64,000 bases of DNA from Auricularia sp. M13 (lineage: Eukaryota > Basidiomycota > Agaricomycetes > Auriculariales > Auriculariaceae), in assembly GCA_037042915.1 (NCBI GenBank), contig JAXOIZ010000013.1, forward strand, positions 124,001-188,000, written 5' to 3'. The notes below the pieces were generated by a model that was given only the letters and a program-made list of their open reading frames with translations, was not told the origin of the DNA and made no database searches. The first letter of the stretch is position 1. Every line of letters starts with the position of its first letter. Below are positions 58,252 to 64,000 of this stretch, piece by piece. Both the position numbers and the translations under genes were made by a program.

Positions 58252-58830
58252 GTGCTCACCGCCGTGGTGGGGGATGACACGGTGGGCGGTGACGAGGGCA
58301 CGACAACCGAGGACAGCTGTGAGGGTGGCGGTGGCGCTGAGCTTCGCCCACATCTTTGTGTTCTTGGCGCACAAAGTCGCGAACTCTTGCATGGCTATAC
58401 GAAAACACATCAGACCCCATATAAAGCGCCAGAACGAAGAGCACAAGCCCGTTGGCACATACCGGATTAGAAATGTCGGTGCTCTTGAGCACCAACACGC
58501 AGAGCGTTGGCCAGGGGTCTGCAAGCTGCTCGAAAGTGCTGCATCCAATCGAAGTGCAAGCGGAGGTCGGTGACCAACAGAGTCTTGACAAGTAGGTTGC
58601 GAAGCTCGGACTGGCGGATGCCGTCTTCGGATAACATTCGACAAGACGAAGTGCATGCAGTTGAGTGGCGAATTGCTGCCGTAGAGCTGGGAGCGGCGTG
58701 TCGGAATAGGTTGTACAGGCCGGGTGGCCGATGTCGTGGCCGATGGAAACACTGTAGAGAATGAAGATGCCGACATCGCACAGCGTCTTGTCGTGCAGGC
58801 CGGGCGCACGGTCACGCTTTTAAATGCGGC
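58252..58830 (-). pseudogene. Decayed cyclic-nucleotide phosphodiesterase fragment
   Basis: Pieces of the PDE catalytic domain appear in order but in three frames: HDIGHP with TYSDTPLPAL (metal-binding HD motif), YGSNSPLNCMHFVL, MLSEDGIRQSELRNLLVKTL leading to VTDLRLHFDW, and KSTDISNP. The last is followed by a canonical 68-nt intron (58395-58462, gtatgt..tatag) and an exon starting MQEFATLC. At least two frame changes within 300 bp have no intron to explain them, so this is a relic. Family knowledge: the HD(I/V)GHPG and ADISNP motifs are typical of class I 3',5'-cyclic nucleotide phosphodiesterases. The rest of the enzyme is not recognisable nearby. Confidence 0.5.
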
Positions 58831-59592
58831 CCAGAGGTTATAGTTGCAGGACGCTCATGCGGGGCAGGAAATGGGCACGCAAGAGAAATGTGACGGTCGC
58901 CTGCCATCGCAGTGTGCAGAGCTGCCAGGCAGAACGAGCGAACAGCACGCGCGATTGGAGCTGAAGAGCCTGAGCGCAGCGCTGGACGGCCCAAATTGAA
59001 GCTCATGGAGGAGCTGAGCACCGTCACCCAGCAGCGCGGCGCGGTAAAGGGTCGAGCAGAAGAACTGTATGCCGCGCGTCACCAGGCATCCACTCGCTGC
59101 GCTCCGTCGCGTCCCAACGCGTGCTCCATCTGATTTGGGGGTAAAGAAGGTCCAGCTTATGTGTACAGCCTGTGCTTGCCGTGTTCCAGTACCGATAAGT
59201 AGCAATGAGCAGGAAGACCTGGTGGCGGACCGGAGCCGAAAGCATCGGATGCAAAACGGAGATGGCGCAGGTTAATGCCAAAAGTGAAATCTGAGCTGAA
59301 GAATATTTAACCATGTTATAGACTTGGGAGCGTCGAAAAAAGAGTGGTGTGATAGTTAATAGTGGGTGAGACTACGGGGAGAGAAGTGGACGCAGGTATT
59401 TGGACTTTCGGGTGGTCTCGGAAAGCGTTTTCGGAGAGGACCGGGTTGTCCAATCTGAACACCCCCCCCCCCCCAGTGAAGAACCGACTTAGGAGTCGGT
59501 GAATCAGGTTGAAGTCCCGGCAAAATCGGCGCGGAGCACTGTGGCTGTGCACGTGCTCTTTTTTTCTCTTCTCATCGCCAGCTTCGGTGAAC
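58831..59592. other. Spacer with a homopolymer C run
   Basis: No gene is supported. A run of about 14 cytosines lies at 59461-59474. The last 100 bp resemble the leaders of other F-box copies (ctgtgcacgtgctctttttttctcttctcatcg against the leader before 35257). Confidence 0.4.
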
Positions 59593-60926
59593 GTGGCTGC
59601 TATCGCGCAGCTGCCCGACGAGCTACTCTCCGAGACATTCTGTATCGCAGCTGGCTCTTCAATTGAATTCAAATTTGACGTGGCCCAGGTTTCTGTGCGC
59701 TGGCGCGCCGTCGCGCTCAACTCGCGGTTGCTCTGGACGCGCATCCATCTATCGGCAACCACGCGTAGAGCCAAGGGCAAGTTAACAGTCAGGCGGATTT
59801 CCTTGGTTCTCGCGCGGACGGCTCCATTCGTGCTGCTAAACATTATACTTGTCGGTCCATTTCCTGGTCTGGTGGAGACACTGTTCCCTTATGCCGCCCG
59901 TATACGCGCTCCGGAAGTGGCGGCAACCTCTTTTGAAAATCTGTTGACCGGAAATATCGGTTTCCCCGCTCTGGATTCGTTGCGCGTTCGCGACTGCCAC
60001 ATGAATGCCGAGTCACAGCTTCGCCTCATCGCTCCAAACTTGCGAGTACTTGACGTCGCCCATATAACCCGTCCGTAATTTTCTGGACTTGTTCCAGCAA
60101 CCACGAAAATTTCCGCATTCATCGATGTTGGGATACAGGATATGAGGCACTTGTGCGAGTGCTCTCTCTCTGACCTCATCCCACCAGCCTCGTCTTCACG
60201 CCGAGTCGCATGGCAACATCTCAGGCTTCTGCCACGCGGTCCTGGAATCTTACGCCTCTCTGAATGCTACATACTCTGCATTTGGAGCTTCCATGCGCTC
60301 AGATCATCGACGTGCTGGATATTGCTATAGACCGCGAGACTCCACCGCAGAGAGTACGGACTAATGTGGACGTCGCCCATGACGTGCATGGCATCCAACA
60401 GCTCTGCACCTCAATTCTCCTTGGCACGGCACCCATTGTCCTGTTCAACCGGGCGGAAGAGAAGTGGCCACGGTTGCAGGATGCCGTTGGCCGCGAACGA
60501 ACGATCACCCACCAGACGTGGAACTGGAAACTGCCATTTGTACACATCTGGCGCTTTCTCGCAGAGCATCACGGCGCGCAGGTCACGGTGCGCCACGTTG
60601 TGCTTTGTATTGGACTGTTGGGATGAGCTTGCCGAGGACTTCGAGACACATCGGCCGACCGGATGCCAGACGCTACAAATCCACGACACCTGGGTGGATG
60701 GCTCGATCGAAAGCGACGATTCCCAAGGGGCCACCTGCCCTTCGCGCGCTTGTCCGGGCTCAGGCGCGTGGAGTTTTGTGATCTCGCAATAACGGCGCGG
60801 CCTCTCGCGCCCTTCGTCCTTCTCGTCCTGCAGAGTATCACTTGTGACATTGAGCGGACGGGTTTGTCGTCATTTAACAGAGAAGTCTGGACAAAGCATG
60901 CTCAAATTTTGTTTTGGGAGGCTTGA
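59593..60926 (+). pseudogene. Decayed F-box/LRR family copy
   Basis: The family start ATG-GCT-GCT is GTG here (59593). The F-box is still readable (LPDELLSETFCIAAGSSIEF, AQVSVRWRAVALNSRLLWTR) and the frame is open to 60078. A stop and frame change follow. Further pieces resume at 60264 (LELPCAQIIDVLDIAIDRET to ILLGTAPIVLFNRAEEK and LQDAVGRERTITHQTW) and again at about 60745 (LRRVEFCDLAITARPLAPFV, LLVLQSITCDIERT). The closest relative in the window is the copy at 33873-35257, with which it shares QDAVGRER and RRVEFCDL. Multiple lesions make it a pseudogene. Confidence 0.8.
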
Positions 60927-61175
60927 GGAAATTAATTCGTTGCGAATCGCGCAACGCCCAGGCACATATGGAAGTGGTACCAGCCAGCCACTTTCTTCAA
61001 TACTTTCTTGTGCCTCCCATCAATCTGTCGTCCAATCAGGACATCACCGCGCAGAGGCTGTGCACCCGCGCCTTTTCTCCTCGTCGCCATGCTAGGGCAA
61101 CTAGGCTACCTGAGTGCGTCGCTGTTTCAGCACCCCAATTATCAGGAAAACCCGACGGGGTCACTGTATAACGCC

Positions 61176-62552
61176 ATGCCTGCTATATCGAAGCTCTCGG
61201 ACGACCTGCTTTCCCAGATTCTCTGCCTGGCGGCTGGTTCCGCGCTATACGCAAAATTTGACTTGGCCCAAGTATCAGCGCGCTGGCGAAGCGTCGCGCT
61301 CAACTCACCGCTGCTTTGGACGCAGATTCACATAGCCTCGCAGTCCGAGTTTTATGGGACAGGCCGCAGGTGCTTTGCGCTTGTCTTAGAGCGCACAGGC
61401 TCATCTGCTCTGCTCGACGTTGTGTTGTCAGGTCCGTTCCGAAAGGACGATGCCCTCTATATGGCGACGGCACTGGTCCCATATGCCGCGCGTATGCGGG
61501 TGCTGGACACGCCGGACGATAACTTTGACGCTCTTCTGACGAGCGCTTGGTCTTTCCCTGCACTGGGTGTATTGCGCGTTCGCGGTGTTGGAGGTCTTCG
61601 CAAGCACGGCCCGCAGCTAGACCTAACCGCCCCATGCTTGCGCGAGCTCTATTTGAATTCCGTCCCGCTCCCCATCCGATTCAAGGAGCTGTTCTCAAAT
61701 CGAATCGAAGAGGTCAGCATTCACTATTGCGACAACATCAAAGTGACCGATCTCCTGGCCGTCATCGCGCGCTGTGTTCACCTTGTGGACTTGGAGTTCA
61801 GCATCAATACGGCAATGGAGCACCGTGAGGAGGTTTCCTGGGACGTTCCGCCACTGCGTCGGCTCAATAGTCTGACGCTGGTCTTCCCATTCCCCGAGAT
61901 CCTCGATATGCTGGACAATGCCGTCGACCGAGACACCGTTCTTCAGACGCTGACAGTTTCCACGTCCTGCAACCGTGACGCCGACTGTGTACTGAGGCTC
62001 TGCGCTTCTGTTACTCGTGGCTTCGGCGCGCTCATATCGCTGAAGTTCCATGACAAGCACTCCTTTGTGTTGCGTGATGATGCTGGCCGCATGCGCGAAA
62101 TCAAGGTGGGGAATCTATCCCGAAATACTTCCCTTCAGGTCTGGCCGCATCTCGCGAAGGAACACAGCGCCCAGGCCACCGTCAGGGAGCTACACGTACC
62201 CTATAAATACTGGAACGATTTCGCCGAGGGATTTGCCAAGCATCCCCCTGGCTCACAGCTGCGCAGCCTGCGTATCCTGACCTCGGAGTATGGCTTCGAG
62301 GAAATGACCGAATCCAAGCTACCTGCTCTCAAAAGGCTCGTTCTTCCTGGACTCGAGCGAGTAGAAATTTTGGCATCCAGGCTATCTCTACCCCCAGCGG
62401 GCGTCACCTATCTCTTGCGGAGCATCTCGTCCGGGCACGCGGCGCGCCCAATCGAACTCACCGTCAGCGGGTTGACGGAAAGCGTCGAGTATTTGCGGGA
62501 TCTCATTGAGACGAATGACAGCGCTGCATGGGATTTGGTCGGCGCATTGTAG
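61176..62552 (+). CDS. F-box/leucine-rich family protein (458 aa), intact
   Basis: A single exon starts at MPAISKLSDDLLSQILCLAA. An in-frame ATG at 61089 exists, but the family start supports 61176. The F-box spans about residues 4-50 (LSDDLL, AQVSARWRSVALNSPLLWTQ). It is followed by leucine-rich repeats of irregular length (LGVLRVRGVGG, LRELYLNSVPL, EEVSIHYCDNI, LVDLEFSIN, LNSLTLVFPFPEILDML) and a C-terminus EYLRDLIETNDSAAWDLVGAL that differs from the GGGRW ending of its paralogues. It is expected to be an SCF ubiquitin-ligase substrate receptor. It sits between a decayed copy and a frameshifted one in the same direction, as in a tandem array. Confidence 0.85.
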   Translation: MPAISKLSDDLLSQILCLAAGSALYAKFDLAQVSARWRSVALNSPLLWTQIHIASQSEFYGTGRRCFALVLERTGSSALLDVVLSGPFRKDDALYMATALVPYAARMRVLDTPDDNFDALLTSAWSFPALGVLRVRGVGGLRKHGPQLDLTAPCLRELYLNSVPLPIRFKELFSNRIEEVSIHYCDNIKVTDLLAVIARCVHLVDLEFSINTAMEHREEVSWDVPPLRRLNSLTLVFPFPEILDMLDNAVDRDTVLQTLTVSTSCNRDADCVLRLCASVTRGFGALISLKFHDKHSFVLRDDAGRMREIKVGNLSRNTSLQVWPHLAKEHSAQATVRELHVPYKYWNDFAEGFAKHPPGSQLRSLRILTSEYGFEEMTESKLPALKRLVLPGLERVEILASRLSLPPAGVTYLLRSISSGHAARPIELTVSGLTESVEYLRDLIETNDSAAWDLVGAL

Positions 62553-62950
62553 AATTCCGCGCACACCATAATTAGGGATAAGTATTGTCCATTTCGCGTA
62601 GCTCGTGTAGTTTTCATCCACTCCATGCGGTGCGATTTGGATTTTATATAGACATGCCACAGTATAATAGTTACTGCGCTCAGTTTAGGCTCGGGAGACT
62701 CGGCGCAAGGGGCTGTACGCTCCTACTTTTCTCTCTCCCCCCCCCCATGCCTGCCCTCCCCGCAACTTACACTCCGAAAATTTCCTCTGTGAAGTGGATA
62801 GCTTTGAAATTTTGGAAAAGCGACGTTGAACCTCCAAAAGCAATTATCTGGGAGCAGCCTTTGTCCGGGTCAATGTCGGAGCTTAAAGTCATTTTGTCAA
62901 GTCCGTGATGCAGGCGGCTGCGCGCTTGGCTCTCGAACCTCGACATCAAC
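62553..62950. other. Short spacer between tandem F-box copies
   Basis: This 398-bp stretch holds a run of cytosines near 62737-62746 and no gene. It presumably contains the terminator of the upstream copy and the promoter of the next. Confidence 0.4.
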
Positions 62951-64000
62951 ATGGCCGCTATAGCGCTACTACCTGACGATGTGCTCATTCTCATAGTCCG
63001 TGCGGCCACAGGCCCTATTATCCAGGCCAAGTTAGCCGTGGCACAGGTCTCGCGGCGCTGGCGTCGCGTCGCCCTCAACTCGCCGCTGCTCTGGTCGCAC
63101 ATTCGGATGAACAGAAGCGCCATCGCAAACCAAGCGGAGGACGGGCAGCTTTCGCTGATCTTGGAACGGACTGGCCAGTCAGTACCTCTCGATGTCGAGC
63201 TTTTTGGTCCATTCTTGACTCGCCTTCCGGAGGCACCCTTGGTTGCGCATGCAGCCCGTATACGCGTTCTGAATTTGACCTACGCAGCATATGACGGCCT
63301 GCTGAATGCAGACCTCGAATTTCCCTTACTTGGAGTTTTACGTGTGCACGGCTTCGGCAACGACGAGCTGCGATTGACTGCTCGGAACCTGCGCGTGCTT
63401 GAGCTGGCAGAAGTCGTCCCACGCCGCTTTGAGGAGCTGCTTTCCGACTCGCTGGAAGAGCTCATCATAGATAGGTGCTTGGACGTCGACTATTATGCCC
63501 TTCTGTCAGTGTTCGTGCGCTGTCCAAAGCTACGGCACCTCACGTTTGGACGGCGGCCATGGCCGAGCCGAGCGACGCTCCTCCTGATATTGCGGACGTT
63601 ACATCACCCCTGCACATGCTCGAGACGCTGTATCTGCAGCTCCCGCGGATCAACATTCTCTCGGTGCTGGAGAACTACGTTTGCCCGCCGCGGGGAATAC
63701 AGGCTGCTCAGGGCATTATTCCGCACCGTATCACCGTCAACGTATACTCCTGCCAAGACGCCCACGACAACAAGTTGCTCTGCTCCTCGCTGCTCCGCGG
63801 CATCGATTCCCTCGTCACGCTGGAAATTCCAGATTCACACACTATCATCCTGCACGATGCTCGCGGCCGTACACGCACTATGACCGTTGCGAGCCAACAA
63901 TCCCGCTGGGAAAACGTGTGGCCCTGCCTCGCGACGTCGCATTTTGCCCAAGATACCGTGCGCGTTGTGACAGTACCTTTCAGCTATTGGCACCGGCTCG
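62951..64000 (+). pseudogene. F-box/LRR copy with one frameshift, running off the edge
   Basis: MAAIALLPDDVLILIVRAAT starts a good F-box (AKLAVAQVSRRWRRVALNSP, LLWSHIRM) and repeat body to LRHLTFGRRPWP near 63560. The family-like continuation (DIADVTSPLHMLETLYLQLP, then SRWENVWPCLATSHFAQDTV and VTVPFSYWHRL at the window end) is in a different frame. No intron fits the switch, so a one-base indel between about 63545 and 63575 is likely. The rest of the C-terminus lies beyond the window. The gene may be newly broken or affected by a sequencing error. Confidence 0.7.

Overview
The window reads as nuclear DNA of a basidiomycete fungus, most likely an Agaricomycete (mushroom or polypore group). 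The basis is many short spliceosomal introns (about 45-75 nt) with GT..AG ends, GC-rich coding sequence, a dense family of F-box/leucine-rich proteins, and Ty1/copia and Ty3/gypsy chromovirus elements. The species cannot be named from the sequence. No rRNA, tRNA or CRISPR was found. Exon coordinates were worked out by hand from splice signals, phase and paralogue comparison and may be off by a base or two.

Layout. (1) 1-9.6 kb: lineage-specific genes of unknown function (a partial gene at the left edge, a 187-aa basic protein, a 371-aa coiled-coil protein, a 1430-aa nine-exon disordered protein, and a frameshifted 158-aa coiled-coil protein). Their intergenic spacers share dyads built from GTGCTA/TAGCAC and GTGATA/TATCAC half-sites. 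(2) 9.6-22 kb: F-box paralogues (one chimeric, one intact, one broken), a short-chain dehydrogenase gene, and an intact copia element (16224-21785) with identical 283-bp LTRs and target duplication CCGTT, inserted into the broken F-box copy. (3) 23-27.3 kb: a 1165-aa protein with a CXXC_R1-type zinc finger and a long disordered tail. (4) 29-35.3 kb: a second dehydrogenase in inverted orientation (the pair is an inverted segmental duplication), an NTF2/SnoaL-like gene, and another F-box copy with a C-tract frameshift. (5) 35.8-37.2 kb: a 1.4-kb LTR element that carries only a gag gene, with 206-bp LTRs and target duplication TTGTC. (6) 38.3-42.1 kb: a probable mitochondrial cyclophilin whose short exons are spread over 3.8 kb by introns of 0.8-1.2 kb. 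(7) 42-46 kb: gene-poor, repeat-rich DNA. (8) 46.0-55.8 kb: a 9.7-kb chromovirus with identical 385-bp LTRs and target duplication ACGAG, a broken pol, and an extra spliced gene between pol and the 3' LTR. (9) 56-59.3 kb: relic sequence including a decayed cyclic-nucleotide phosphodiesterase. (10) 59.6-64 kb: three more F-box copies (decayed, intact, frameshifted and running off the edge).

The F-box family dominates the host gene content: seven copies, two intact. Such proteins normally act as substrate receptors of SCF ubiquitin ligases. All three LTR elements lie with their coding strand on the minus strand and keep perfect 5-bp target duplications, so insertion has been recent. The best candidates for something undescribed are the gag-only LTR element, the intron-containing cargo gene inside the chromovirus, and the GTGCTA dyad system of the first 9.6 kb.
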